From positions 324,994 to 388,993 of the forward strand of contig CAJNDS010002500.1 of the NCBI GenBank assembly GCA_905221605.1: a DNA stretch of 64,000 nt, read 5' to 3'. Source of the stretch: Symbiodinium natans. Taxonomy: Eukaryota > Sar > Dinophyceae > Suessiales > Symbiodiniaceae. Shown here piece after piece: positions 45,711 to 55,656 of this stretch. Under the pieces are notes generated by a model. The model was not told the origin of the DNA. It ran no database searches and saw only the letters and a list, made by a program, of their open reading frames with translations. The first letter of the stretch is position 1. The number at the start of each line of letters is the position of its first letter. Position numbers and translations under genes: made by a program.

Positions 45711-47513
45711 TCAGAAGTACAGCACGAAGGCAGCGAGCATCAAGAAGCTCGGAAAGAGCCGCTGACCGTTGCTGCCCTCGCAGTAGATGCCCACGTGATC
45801 CGCGAAGTAGAGCTTTGAATCCGTGACAAACTCGTAGCCCGTCAACTGCTCTTGCACCTGTCGGACGCTGGTCACCGAGCTGGGCCTTACGGTTTCGTTG
45901 GACGGGTCGAGGAAGAAGACCACGTCTCCCACCTCAACTTCGGTGGGGCGCTTGTTTTTCCACCGTTCGCCTGCTTCGCCTGCTTCAAGGTCAGGAACGT
46001 CAGGATCCCGCACGGGTACGAAGGCATCCGGGCCGACCAGCACAGGCTTCCCTAAAAGATGAGAGAGCTCGTGGTCGATCTCAGTGTAGCTTGTCACGCT
46101 CACCGTCGTGACGGCAACGTTGCAGCCCGGCGCAGTTACCTGCCTGCTTGCATACCCCCACCTTTCGTGCATGATGTCGTAGGCGTTCTGTCCCCAACCC
46201 GCATCCGGCCCACTGGCTTTTCCAGGCGAGAAGATTTTGAATGGAGACGTGTCTGAGTTCTCAATATCTTCGACCTTCCATTCCCCTTTCAACGGAATCG
46301 ACACGCACTCGACCTCCCCATGGTGGAGCTCGCATTTCTGGTCCTCACCCCCAGACGCAGAGATGATGGTCCCTCTTGGCACGCAACGCCAATTACGGCC
46401 TCCGTTAGACGGAGCGGGCTCGTGGCGCACCCGCGATGCTTCCTGCAAGAAGAACTGCTGCACATTGAAGACCTCCTCCCAGCAGCCTGGCTCCGCCTGG
46501 CAGGCGCGGATGTGCTGGCGGACCACCCGAGCACGCACCTCCGCGGAGGACCTGCGGAAGAGCTCCCTGAAGCCCAGGTTGGCCTTGAGCCGGGCCTTGA
46601 GCGCAGCCTCCTGAAGGATGCTTTTGGGATCTGCAAAAAGCAACGGCAACAATATTGTAGTATTTGTCGTATATTCTAGTATAGTATATTCTAGTACAGT
46701 ATACTCTAGTATAGTATATTCTAGTATGGCATAGTATAGTAGATCATACTCCCGAAGGATGCTCGGGGTCTGCAAAAGGATTGTATTGTAGCATCGTACA
46801 GTTGTTTTATAGTATAATATAGTATAGCATCGTATCGTATAGTACAGTATGGTATAGTATAGTATAGTAAAGTAAAGTAAAGTGAAGTAAAGTATATTAC
46901 AGTGTAGTGGATTATACTCCTGAAGGACGCTCGGGATCTGCAAGAGGTCTGCGGCGGAATGGTTTTCGAAGGCCTCCTCGTCGAAGTGGGCGGAGAGGAG
47001 GTCGTCCGCCTCGCGGCAGAAGTCGGCCAAGGCTGGGTCGGGGGTCTCCTTCACCAAGTCACCGGGCCCAAACTGCCGGCCTGAGAATGTGAAGAGGGTT
47101 GCACCCAGCGAAGCGCACAAAATCTCGTTGTACTGGTTGTTGCAGCAGACATCGAAGCCCAACTTCCAGGCGGACCAGTTGGCATTGTAGAAGTGCTCTT
47201 CTTCCTCCTCCTGGGTCTTGTTGAGGCACTGCGAGATCATCTTGCTGCACCCCGAGTGCTGCGGCGATGAGAACGGATTGGCACGGCGATATCCGTGCTG
47301 CAGAAGGGCATGCCCAACCGGTGGCAGTGCACAACTCCCGTCTGCAAGGCATTCAGTCCCTGAGCCCTTCGCAACGACGATGATTGCGGCGAGTGCGAAG
47401 CTAAGCATCGTGGCTGTCACGATGATTGCGGTACACACGGGAGAAGATAAATGTTTTCGAGCTGCAAGGCTTGCGGCACCAGTGGGTCCTCTTAAGTATC
47501 CGAGCTGGCGCAT
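45711..47513 (-). CDS. Signal-anchored protein with NlpC/P60-like (papain-fold) C-terminal domain
   Basis: The frame is open from 47,672 upstream of this start, but the first ATG is at 47,511-47,513; upstream codons may belong to another exon. About residue 25 after that ATG a 24-residue hydrophobic segment gives a signal anchor, followed by a Cys-rich lumenal part. The C-terminal 180 residues contain the NlpC/P60-type layout: GCNVAV (nucleophile Cys candidate, codon 46122-46124), a Pro/Trp-containing spacer, VGDVVFFLD, then ADHVGIYC (His candidate), with the usual spacing of about 65 and 45 residues. In that superfamily such enzymes cleave peptide or amide bonds, often in cell-wall peptides; the substrate here is unknown. 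A 309-bp TA-rich insert (46611-46919) lies in frame without stops and is best read as an intron; its removal joins IPSVLQ to EAALKA. The frame ends in a hydrophobic tail. Coding is near certain; the domain call rests on motifs only. Confidence 0.7.
   Translation of the reverse strand: MRQLGYLRGPTGAASLAARKHLSSPVCTAIIVTATMLSFALAAIIVVAKGSGTECLADGSCALPPVGHALLQHGYRRANPFSSPQHSGCSKMISQCLNKTQEEEEEHFYNANWSAWKLGFDVCCNNQYNEILCASLGATLFTFSGRQFGPGDLVKETPDPALADFCREADDLLSAHFDEEAFENHSAADLLQIPSVLQEYNPLHCNILYFTLLYFTILYYTILYYTIRCYTILYYKTTVRCYNTILLQTPSILREYDLLYYAILEYTILEYTVLEYTILEYTTNTTILLPLLFADPKSILQEAALKARLKANLGFRELFRRSSAEVRARVVRQHIRACQAEPGCWEEVFNVQQFFLQEASRVRHEPAPSNGGRNWRCVPRGTIISASGGEDQKCELHHGEVECVSIPLKGEWKVEDIENSDTSPFKIFSPGKASGPDAGWGQNAYDIMHERWGYASRQVTAPGCNVAVTTVSVTSYTEIDHELSHLLGKPVLVGPDAFVPVRDPDVPDLEAGEAGERWKNKRPTEVEVGDVVFFLDPSNETVRPSSVTSVRQVQEQLTGYEFVTDSKLYFADHVGIYCEGSNGQRLFPSFLMLAAFVLYF
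46611..46919 (-). other. In-frame, stop-free TA-rich intron flanked by direct repeats
   Basis: The exon sequence ATCC(C/T)TCAGGAG at the donor side is repeated at the acceptor side and once more in the middle (about 46,751). Sub-units are 168 and 141 bp, both multiples of three. Cutting at equivalent positions gives ...CTTCAG|GAGTAT ... CTTCAG|GAGG, a GA-AG intron of 309 bp. Unspliced it would encode Leu/Ile/Tyr repeats. Confidence 0.55.
46640..46912. repeat. TAGTA/TATAG pentamer-rich repeat
   Basis: AT-rich degenerate pentamers (TAGTA, TATTC, AAGTA) fill both sub-units of the intron and contrast sharply with the GC-rich exons on each side. Confidence 0.85.
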
Positions 47514-47964
47514 CACCCGATACAGCAGGCAACTCCTACGGATCTCAACCGCTCGAGCACTCTCGCTGAAAGAATCGCACACGCCCTTTTTGTAAGCGAA
47601 GAACAGCTCAATGACTACCCTGAACTGCTCGTTTGACAAAACCTCAGATGACAGGAATGCGCCAAAAAACAAAACAAGGTCGATCCTCTCGGCAGTGAAG
47701 CTGAGCAGCCGGCTGCTGTACTTGAGCTCCAGTCCTGACCAGCTTCACTGGGATCGCTTTGCGGAATGGCAGCCGTGGAAGGATGCCAATGGCATGACTC
47801 GGCATGATGGTTAGAGCTTACGCCGTGGAACTGCCAACTAGCTGGACAGCTCCCTTACGATGCTTGTGGAGCCCCTTTTTTTTGGAACGCTCTTATAACA
47901 ACAAATGTAGAAGCCAAGAACCTTACACTTCCCAGGCAGACTCTGCACGGCTCTCCCGGCAGTT

Positions 47965-48333
47965 CTATGGGATTCTGATGTTTTGTATTCCCGAACAGTG
48001 TGGGCAACACTTTGGGGTTCTTGCGCTAGTAGTAAAGGCAATTGATAAGTCTGGTGCGTTGTTTTCGCTGACGTGCAGCAAATCCTGCCCCCACAGGGCC
48101 GAGTCATTACATGGACCACGGCTCTTTGGCTTCGAAAGCCTGAAATTGCAGCAGTTCTTTGGTGGAAAGGATTTGAGGCGTCCTGCTGGATCGCGCCAGT
48201 CAAGGGGCTCAAGCTCCGTGGTCTCGAATCCCGCCAGTTTTTGAGGGAAAAAGCACTTTCGATCACTTTCGCACTGGTCCTGATCCTCGGGTCTCCCGGT
48301 GGTCTTCCGGTGCATTGTGATGAACCACTGCAT
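47965..48333 (-). CDS. Hypothetical protein/exon, Cys-containing
   Basis: Minus-strand frame from ATG at 48,331-48,333 to a stop at 47,965 (122 codons), open further upstream to 48,372 and beyond. The composition is protein-like, with balanced charge, FETTELEPLDWRDPAG, and a CCPHCSG near the end, and GC-rich third positions. The opposing plus frame (47,804-48,244) is less convincing. No family recognised. It shares strand with the NlpC/P60-like gene and could be an upstream exon of it or of a separate gene. Confidence 0.35.
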   Translation of the reverse strand: MQWFITMHRKTTGRPEDQDQCESDRKCFFPQKLAGFETTELEPLDWRDPAGRLKSFPPKNCCNFRLSKPKSRGPCNDSALWGQDLLHVSENNAPDLSIAFTTSARTPKCCPHCSGIQNIRIP

Positions 48334-48372
48334 TCTGCACGCAGCTTCTGCTTGCTCCGCATCGCTGCCCAC

Positions 48373-49005
48373 AGCTTAAGGCCTGTTCTGCTTTTGGACT
48401 TTAAGTGGACTTGAGGGCCTGGGCCTCACGAGCAGGCTCACGGCTCGAAACCACTCAAAACCCAACCTCAGGCAAAGCTCAAGTCCTCTTTACCCGGGTC
48501 CTTCAAGCCTTCGCTGTGAAGGCCCCCTAAACCCTAAACCCTAAACCCCACCAGCGATTGGACGCCCACAATCACAAATTCATGGGCCGACTCCGACATG
48601 GAGGCTTCACAGCCGAACGGCTGCGACACTCACAGCTTGAATGCTTTGGGCTTGTGGGGTTTAGGGCTCTGTTTTGGGAAGAAGTTTTGGGGTTTGGGAT
48701 TTAAAAGGGCCTGCCAACAAGAAATGGCTCGCGCAAAGCTGGAGCGAATCTTCACAACACTCACGAATAGCGCCCAGGCGTTCTATGGCGAATGCCCAAA
48801 CAGCACCGAATCAGTACAAATCGAAGGCTGCTCGTCAACTTCGGCAACACATCCATAGTTCAGCAACTCCTCTCGTCTCACTAAACATGTTGTGTCGAAT
48901 GACCAGTACTCCTACGAAACACCTTCTAGGCCCCGTAGTTCAGAATCGTGAGATTTCTCCAGTAAAAGGCCATGTGATGCACTGAATCTCGTCTCAAGGA
49001 TGTAT
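48373..49005. other. Intergenic/intronic region
   Basis: It contains a short CCCTAAA run at about 48,525-48,550 and a TTTAGGG-like remnant near 48,660. No supported coding sequence. Confidence 0.45.
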
Positions 49006-49790
49006 TTAGACCTTGTGGTCAGCCCGAGATGCACTCGCTTGCCGATGTCTCTTGGCGCAGTCGGCACCATGGGATTCGAGCCACTTCAGAGCTCGCCTGC
49101 TCAGGGTGGTTTTGTTCGGACGCGTCTCCACCATAGCCTTCTTGTGCGGACTCTGCCTTGGATCACAAGGTCATAGGATGCCTTCGAGAATGTCCGGCGA
49201 TGCTTCGTCATCTGGTTTATCGTTTTCCGGCAAGAATCTCCGAGGCCGTTGCAGATGAGGTGCCGCCGGTCCAAGGGTTGCGAATTCCACCATCAGCAGA
49301 GCCTCCAACAATTTGGTGGCATCCTCATCTCCGAAGTTCTTGCACTCTATCGTCGCAGGCGCCGGACGGACCACAGCCGCGATTACTTTCATGCATATCC
49401 GCATACCTCCTCAGCTTGTGTAAAAGAGGCAAGTCGGTCTCGGAAGAGGGGCGGAAGTGGCCTTGGGAACTCGCCTTTGATCGAAGCGCCGAGGGCCGCC
49501 CACTGTCTCTCTGCTTGGCACCAGCCCCGAAAGCTGTGGCGTCTGTTTCGCTGAGAGATGGGGGACGTCCATCACTTTCCTGGCGTCCTCCCAGTACGCC
49601 AGGATGCTCGAACCATTCCTCGCCAGGATGGTCCTGAATTTCTTTCGGCGTGAGAGCCTCGATCCTCTAAACTTTCACGGCCTTGTGGGAGTGAAGCAGG
49701 TGCATGCCCTTGAGCGCCTGCCGAAAGACTCGCTCCTGATCCTCTTTTCTTTCATACTGGTACAGGAAGAGAAAGTCGTGACGGCACACC
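49006..49790 (-). CDS. Hypothetical multi-exon gene (coding islands)
   Basis: Four successive minus-strand stretches read like protein with GC-rich third positions. 49790-49667 (QYERKEDQERVFRQAL) is preceded by a T-rich tract and the acceptor GTGTTTAG|GG. 49640-49540 has two plausible frames, so its phase is unresolved. 49404-49171 begins ATG and contains FGDEDATKLLEALLMVEF. 49143-49006 (TLSRRALKWLESHG) ends in TAA or at a donor AAG|GTCTAA. Plus-strand frames overlap some of them (49,604-49,879), so strand assignment is not certain. No domain recognised. Confidence 0.35.
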
Positions 49791-49879
49791 CTAAACACCC
49801 CGGAAAAAAAAAGCTCTTCCATTCCACTACGACTACTCTTACAAGCGTCTACGATTCCGCCGCCACTTCCAGCACTTAG

Positions 49880-50640
49880 CCTCTTCCAAGACCCCCAAAC
49901 ATCCCCAAACCTGTTTGAAACATGCCAGATACTCCATGTTCAGTCATGCGAAGACATGCGTTGGATGCATGAGTTGGCTCAAGAACAAAAGAGTGTGAGC
50001 GTAAGGGGTCCCTTTGATCTTTGGGTTCTCCTTGGAGTTTCGAGGGATTTGACATTGCTCTTCAAAGCTGATCAACAAGCAGCTGCAGCAACAGCTTGCA
50101 CATTCAGACATACTTGCAACTTCATTGCATCAAGGAGCATCAAGAAGACCTTGTCGTTGCTGTATTTGTGTGTTGGCAGAAGCTGGCTGTTTTGGCGAGA
50201 GTTTCAGAGGACGACATTTGGGATTTGTTTGGAAAGAAGGCTGCTGCAGCAACAGCAGCTGCAGCAGCAACATTCACTGCATGTGGGCATTGGCATTTCC
50301 ATTCAACATCTCATTATCTCGACTCCATCATACAAACTTCATCTCGTTCTCCAGGTGGGACAAGACACGAAGGGTTGGGTTAACCTTAATCCCATCCTAC
50401 TTGCTTGTCACCTGTTGTAGCCCAACACCCTACTGTTCAGGGCTTCAGGGCACCGGCCCCAGCGTAGGACCCTGTGTGGGATTGGTTGTGTGGTTTCCTC
50501 TGTTCCCTATTAGTTTCAGGGTAGGCAAGAGGTCTCGTCAGGACTTGAAGGCCTTTGGGGGCCATGAACATAGATGAGGAGGGACTCCCATCTCCTTCGA
50601 CCCCTAGAATTTGAGCCATCACATATCCCGATTATTTCAG
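49880..50640. other. Region upstream of gag-like ORF, possible LTR/leader
   Basis: It contains a GCAGCA/CAACAG-rich stretch (50,240-50,275) and, from about 50,415, a sequence starting TGTTGTAGCCCAACA that leads to the ATG at 50,645. No second copy of this stretch lies in the window, so an LTR cannot be demonstrated. No other gene seen. Confidence 0.4.
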
Positions 50641-50644
50641 TCCT

Positions 50645-51500
50645 GTGACCGACACCACAGGAAGTCCAGAGCCACTCCACATACCAGCACATCCTACAGC
50701 ACCAGCAGCACTCACACCCTTCCCGGATCATAACCGACAGGTTATGAGCCCAAGGGGCACCACTGCAGCTTGGACACCGCCTCCAGCAGTACATCCTTTT
50801 GCAGCTTCTGCTTCAGGTACAACTACTCCGTTTGCAGGTGCAACCTTCACGCAAGCAACTCGGATTGAGGTCCCGGTACACGTGTTGGAACAATTTGCAC
50901 AGCAGAATACGATTGACAACGAGATCCTTGGAGATTTACGGGCGGCCGTTGTAGAACTACATGACCGCATGCAACACCGCACAAACATCCTTGGAACAAC
51001 AACTACCTCGTTGGCCGACGGCTACAACCTTGTGGTAGAAAAGTTAGGGCGACTGCAGCAGGGCCTTGATGCACACAGTGAAGTCATCACTCGTCTTGTG
51101 CAGGACAACCGAGGAATTCATGATGAGCTTGAAGCTACGCGCGCTCAGTTGGAGGAGGTTCGGACAATGGCTCAGACCTCTCGATTGGGACCAGAACAAT
51201 GGCAGGCTCAGGTGGAAGCACATATCTTGAAACTTCAGAATGAGTTCGACATGCGAATGAAGCAGGTCGATGATGATATCATCATAGCACCAAATCCCGT
51301 GTTCGAAATCTTGAGGACACGGCTGTGAGTAGGACGGAAGTTCCTAATGCTCACATGGTACTGGAACAAGTGGACGAGACCTTTTCTGCCTTGCAGCACC
51401 TCAGAAGCATCGTCGAGGCCAAGCACCTGGAGTTAGACCATGGCTTGGCAGAGGCAAGGGAATCGATTCAGGACCTGTCCAACACTCCGGAAGGTTGAGA
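50645..51500 (+). pseudogene. Gag-like coiled-coil ORF, frameshifted
   Basis: The intact frame 50,645-51,328 (227 aa) starts at an in-frame GTG; no ATG is visible at that exact position, the first ATG being about 33 codons in. A Pro/Ala/Thr-rich N-terminus precedes a long heptad-rich coiled coil (LGRLQQGLDAHSEVITRLVQ and following). After a probable single-base shift near 51,275-51,300 the coiled coil resumes in another frame (HMVLEQVDETFSALQHLRS) to a stop at about 51,498, with further Leu/Glu/Gln-rich codons in the third frame. No zinc knuckle, protease or reverse transcriptase follows. The composition resembles the 5' part of dinoflagellate LTR-retrotransposon gag proteins, an inference from shape only; a decayed cellular coiled-coil gene is possible. 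Confidence 0.4.
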
Positions 51501-52815
51501 AGAGTCTTGATCACCTTCAGGCACTTTGTGAGCAGTTCGTGAAAAACCGAAGGTCCCTCTGGTACCTTTTCCCTTGAAAGCACGAACCCAAACCTATCTC
51601 AACCAAGTGCGGACACGCTCTTTTTCACTCGCAGGCCTTGAGCCAAAAGTCACGAAGTGCGCAAACTAAACGAATTCACATGTGAGCTTAAACTCAGCTT
51701 CAGAACAAAGTTCCCACACACTGCACACTCACTCAAAGTAGCGTATTGGGCAAAAACATATACTCGCATGATTTCCTAGGAAAATCATGGAGGCAAAAAC
51801 ATCGAGGATGGGATCACAAAGATTCCCAATCACTCCGAAGCAAAACAACTCTCTACAAGCTGATTCAAAACATGATAAAACCGTCAATGATCAGCCACGA
51901 TCTTCCACCCGCCGCATTTTGCTGAGGGTTCATGCCAAAGATCCAAAGTCCAAGCACAGCTCGGCACTTCAACACTAAGGGGATGCCCTGGCCACATTCC
52001 CTTGGTGCATACTCGCCACCAGAACGAAACAAACGACACACCAATCGATCTTGACATCAAACTGAAAACTTATGCAAGATCCCACCATAAGGCAGGTTGT
52101 CCTGGGTCCGGTACTGGCTTGGTACCCAAGAGTTCGCAGTGAAAACACGTAACAAACGAATTCATGCAAGGCTTTAGAGTGTCAACCCCACTCTCAGTAC
52201 ACAACCTCAACGTGGTCATACTCCTCAACCTCGCTTCAGCTAGCATCTGCCAGAACCAAAGGGGGCTTTCGAGGTATCCAGGCCAAGGGCTGCCTTGGCT
52301 CAGCCACCCAAGATATCCTAAGAGGGGGCCTTGTCACAGCCTTCAGGGCACCGCGTTCGCAATACTCGCCTGCCCAACTGCCTGCTGCTCTTCGTTGCCG
52401 CCTGCATCGAGAGTGGGCTTGGTGTTTGCCATAGCTGACAGCTTCTGTTGTGAAGGGCACTGGCATGCCAGTTTGCATTCTGCACGTTCCTGTTCTTCGT
52501 TCTCTCTCCCATCTTCTCCCTGCGTATGCAGTTGAGCCTGTTTTCGTGCTGAAGTGCGAGAAGCACCTAGCGTCCCTGCGCTGCCGTGCTGATTGTTAAG
52601 CTCACGCATTTTTCGCCGGGAATGAAGACCGCTTGCATCACGCAGAGTGCAGACTGCCACTTCATTTCACAATTCTGGATTCGAATGCGGCGGGGCACTC
52701 GGCAAAGGTTTCGCAGCTGCTCATCTGGCACATGCCGGCGCGAAAGTCGTAAGCACCCTGACCATGCATATCCTTGCTTGGGATTACAGGTTGCGCTGCT
52801 TCTTCGCACTAGGCT
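51501..52815. other. Non-coding or unrecognised stretch
   Basis: AT-richer than its surroundings at 51,560-52,170. Plus-strand frames at 52,160-52,540 and 52,586-52,963 have no motifs. Nothing firm. Confidence 0.4.
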
Positions 52816-52828
52816 GAACGAGTCAGTT

Positions 52829-53023
52829 CCGCTGCGCTCACCCTTGGCATCAGTCTTGCCGGGAAGGTACCGCAGCCTGCCCAGAGCAGGCCCACAACTT
52901 AAGATACTTAAGGCGCTATGCCAAGCAGCAGTTTCACCCCTCCTCTCCCAAGGAGCAGCTTAAACAAGCACCCATGACAGCAAGGAGTTTGGTGGCATCG
53001 CAGCTTGCAGATGTCACATGAGT
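52829..53023 (+). CDS. Terminal-exon-like frame ending in ARSLVASQLADVT
   Basis: A plus frame free of stops from just after a TGA at about 52,813 to TGA at 53,021-53,023. Its last 14 residues (TARSLVASQLADVT) and the stop are shared with the frames at 54,157-54,465 (minus) and 55,657-55,965 (plus), while upstream residues differ or carry indels (SSPKEQLKQ against SSPEEQRFLTKQ). Preservation of frame across diverged copies hints at a real C-terminal exon. Function unknown. Confidence 0.35.
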
Positions 53024-53431
53024 GTTGTGAACAGGGTGTTGGGTTGAGGGTTCGGATGTGAAGGAGTCCGACGCGTACCCTGAACCTGTTTCCGTACTAG
53101 CCGGAATGAGCCGTGGCTCTGCGTGCCATGCCAGGCAAGATCGCGGATCGACATCAGCGGCTTGGCCAAGTCCCTGAGCTCTCCTTCGCCGAAGGCCTCC
53201 GCCCGCAATCGGCTCTCATGCCGGGCGCCTGAATTATGGGCAAGTCATCCTATCTGAAGTGAGAAAGGGTAGCCCTGTGGCTAAGAGCAACCCCCAACAC
53301 CTGCGTCGCTTGGAGTAGATGCTGGCAAAAGAATCGCCCGTTGCGGGACAAAGCGCCACAATAGCGTGGCTGCACGCGAGTGCTTCTGCATGTGGCCCTT
53401 GCAAAAGACCACTCAAGAAAAGAATTTAACA

Positions 53432-53647
53432 ATGTCCCTGTCATTACAGATGTATGGGTATGGGACCGAGGAGGAACGCCGCGCTGAGGGGCATGATATC
53501 TCTGACGAAGAGGCGGAATTGATGGCGCGCGCCTTGGCAGAAAACGCGGTGATCGTTGTGGGCTTTATTAAAGATTTAAAGATTGCGGAGTCAGGTCAAG
53601 TTGACTTGTCTATTGAATTGACGACGTTTGGGGCGGATGCTCCTTAA
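53432..53647 (+). CDS. 71-aa acidic ORF in inverted repeat, copy 1
   Basis: ATG at 53,432 to TAA at 53,647. Product: short, acidic (EEERRAEGHDISDEEAELMA), then a Val/Ile-rich stretch and DLSIELTTFGADAP. No Cys and no membrane helix. Codon choice uses more AT-ending codons (ATT AAA GAT TTA AAG) than the nearby minus-strand genes, hinting at a different origin (transferred or organellar), but the sample is small. An identical protein is encoded at 55,235-55,450. No family recognised. The ATG is preceded by an A-rich AAGAATTTAACA in both copies. Confidence 0.45.
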   Translation: MSLSLQMYGYGTEEERRAEGHDISDEEAELMARALAENAVIVVGFIKDLKIAESGQVDLSIELTTFGADAP

Positions 53648-54156
53648 TGGCTGCAGGCCACACTCAACACCTGGCACTTGCCGCCGGCCTCCCTTTGCCA
53701 CGGAGTGCTTACACGGTGTGCAGTCGCTGCAGTGGCGCAGTGCCCCCGCGGGGCTTTACAGTCAGCTGTCACATTGATCGCAAGAGTACTTTATCACTCA
53801 TCAACAGCAGGATGTCACACATGATCTCTGATGTTGGAGGAATTGTACAAGGATGCGCACCCACATCGGGAGCAGTCTTCCCACCACTGCATCCACTGCC
53901 ACATCGCTCACGAGCGCTCTTCACCCTGCTCGCAGGAACTGTTTCCATGCGTCCTGGCACACAAAACTGGAACACGCCAAAGAGATCCCGACATCCCAAC
54001 TAAGGTTCTGAAGGCCACTGCAGGCAGGACACACATCCCATTCTAAACACACAAGCTACTCTAAACGCTGCTCATGAAGCAAGCAGTTTGGCGAGCACCC
54101 CTCAGGCGCCCGGCGTGAAGAGCCGATTGCGAGCGGAGGCCTTCGGCGAAGGAGAC

Positions 54157-54465
54157 TCATGTGACATCTGCAAGCTGCGAGGCCACCAAACTCCGTGCTG
54201 TCAGGGGTTGCTTGGTTAAAAAACGCTGCTCCTCGGGAGAGGAAGCCAGTTCCGGACGTCCCTGGGAGCTGTGACAGCTACGAAACTCCACCACTTCGGC
54301 TTCTTCGGCTTCTTCGGCTTTTGACATTGTGGCAGGCGTACGATGGTAACCCTTGGGCAGAGGTTGGCCAAAGCCTTGCAAAAGCTTAGGGAGCAGTCCT
54401 TGGCAGCAAACTCTAAATCCTAATGGAAAAAGTACGGCCCTAGAGTTGTAGAAAGGACAACGCAA
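54157..54465 (-). CDS. 102-aa frame of the ADVT-ending family, inverted-repeat arm 1
   Basis: Minus frame with start ATG near the conserved PFYNSRAVLFPLGF. An internal MSKAEEAEEAEVVEF starts an alternative shorter product with an AAGCCGAAG repeat. Ends TARSLVASQLADVT. Differs from the 55,657 copy at one residue (R for H). May be a real small gene or an exon remnant. Confidence 0.3.
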   Translation of the reverse strand: MRCPFYNSRAVLFPLGFRVCCQGLLPKLLQGFGQPLPKGYHRTPATMSKAEEAEEAEVVEFRSCHSSQGRPELASSPEEQRFLTKQPLTARSLVASQLADVT

Positions 54466-55234
54466 GTTGCCTTGGCTGTTCCTGAAAGCGCGTTAAAACC
54501 CGAAAACCCAAAAACCCTAAATTTGGGGAGCTGCAAGATGCCGACGATGCTCTCAAACGCGTCGAAAATGCAGCGGTGTAGAAGTATAGACGCCTATATA
54601 AACCCGAAGCATAAAAGGGCTTGAGATTTTTAAAGGTTCGGAACGGTTTCCAACTGTTCAGGGACGCTGCTACATACAGTTCCCAAGAATGTGCCGATAG
54701 TCCCTGCAATAGTTCCGAAGCCCCTGTGAGCAGTCACACTCAAACAAGCCACCGAGCATTCCAAAGCAGCGTGCAAGTCATCCCATCTGAAGTGAGAAAA
54801 GGTAGCCCAGTGGCTAAGAGCAACCCCCAACACCTGCGTCGCTTGGAGTAGATGCTGGCAAGAGAATCGCCCGTTGCGGGACAAAGCGCCGCAATAGCGT
54901 GGCTGCACGCGAGTGCTTCTGCATGTGGCCCTTGCAAAAGACAGCAGGGTGAAGAGCGCTCGTGAGCGATGTTGGGCATGGGCAGTGGATGCAGTGGTGG
55001 GAAGACTGCTCCCGGCGTGGGTGCACAACCTTGTACAATGCCTTCAGCATCAGAGATCATGTGTGACATCCTGCTGTTGATGAGTGATAAAGTACTCTTG
55101 CGATCAATGTGACAGCTGACTGTAAAGCCCCGCGGGGGCACTGCGCCACTGCAGCGACTGCACACCGTGTAAGCACTCCGTGGCAAAGGGGAGGCCGGCG
55201 GCAAGTGCCAGGTGTTGAGTGTGGCCTGCAGCCA

Positions 55235-55450
55235 TTAAGGAGCATCCGCCCCAAACGTCGTCAATTCAATAGACAAGTCAACTTGACCTGACTCCGCAAT
55301 CTTTAAATCTTTAATAAAGCCCACAACGATCACCGCGTTTTCTGCCAAGGCGCGCGCCATCAATTCCGCCTCTTCGTCAGAGATATCATGCCCCTCAGCG
55401 CGGCGTTCCTCCTCGGTCCCATACCCATACATCTGTAATGACAGGGACAT
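55235..55450 (-). CDS. 71-aa acidic ORF in inverted repeat, copy 2
   Basis: Reverse-oriented copy of 53,432-53,647 with an identical predicted protein. Divergence starts just upstream of the ATG, where this copy continues into S4-derived sequence rather than S2. The two copies lie about 1.6 kb apart, convergent across the inverted repeat. Confidence 0.45.
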   Translation of the reverse strand: MSLSLQMYGYGTEEERRAEGHDISDEEAELMARALAENAVIVVGFIKDLKIAESGQVDLSIELTTFGADAP

Positions 55451-55656
55451 TGTTAAATTCTTTCTTGAGTGCTTTAAAAATCTCAAGCCCTTACATATCG
55501 CTGCCAAAATGCTTCGGGTTTATATAGACGTCTATACTTCTACACCGCTGCATTTTCGACGCGTTTGAGAGCATCGTCGGCATCTTGCAGCTCCCCAAAA
55601 TTTAGGGTTTTTGGGTTTTCGGGTTTTAACGCGCTTTCAGGAACAGCCAAGGCAAC

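Noticed and set aside
47514..47672. TTG at 47,672 as the start of the NlpC/P60-like protein
   Set aside because: Non-ATG start with no support in a eukaryotic nuclear gene; the first in-frame ATG is at 47,513. The upstream open codons may still be part of an earlier exon.
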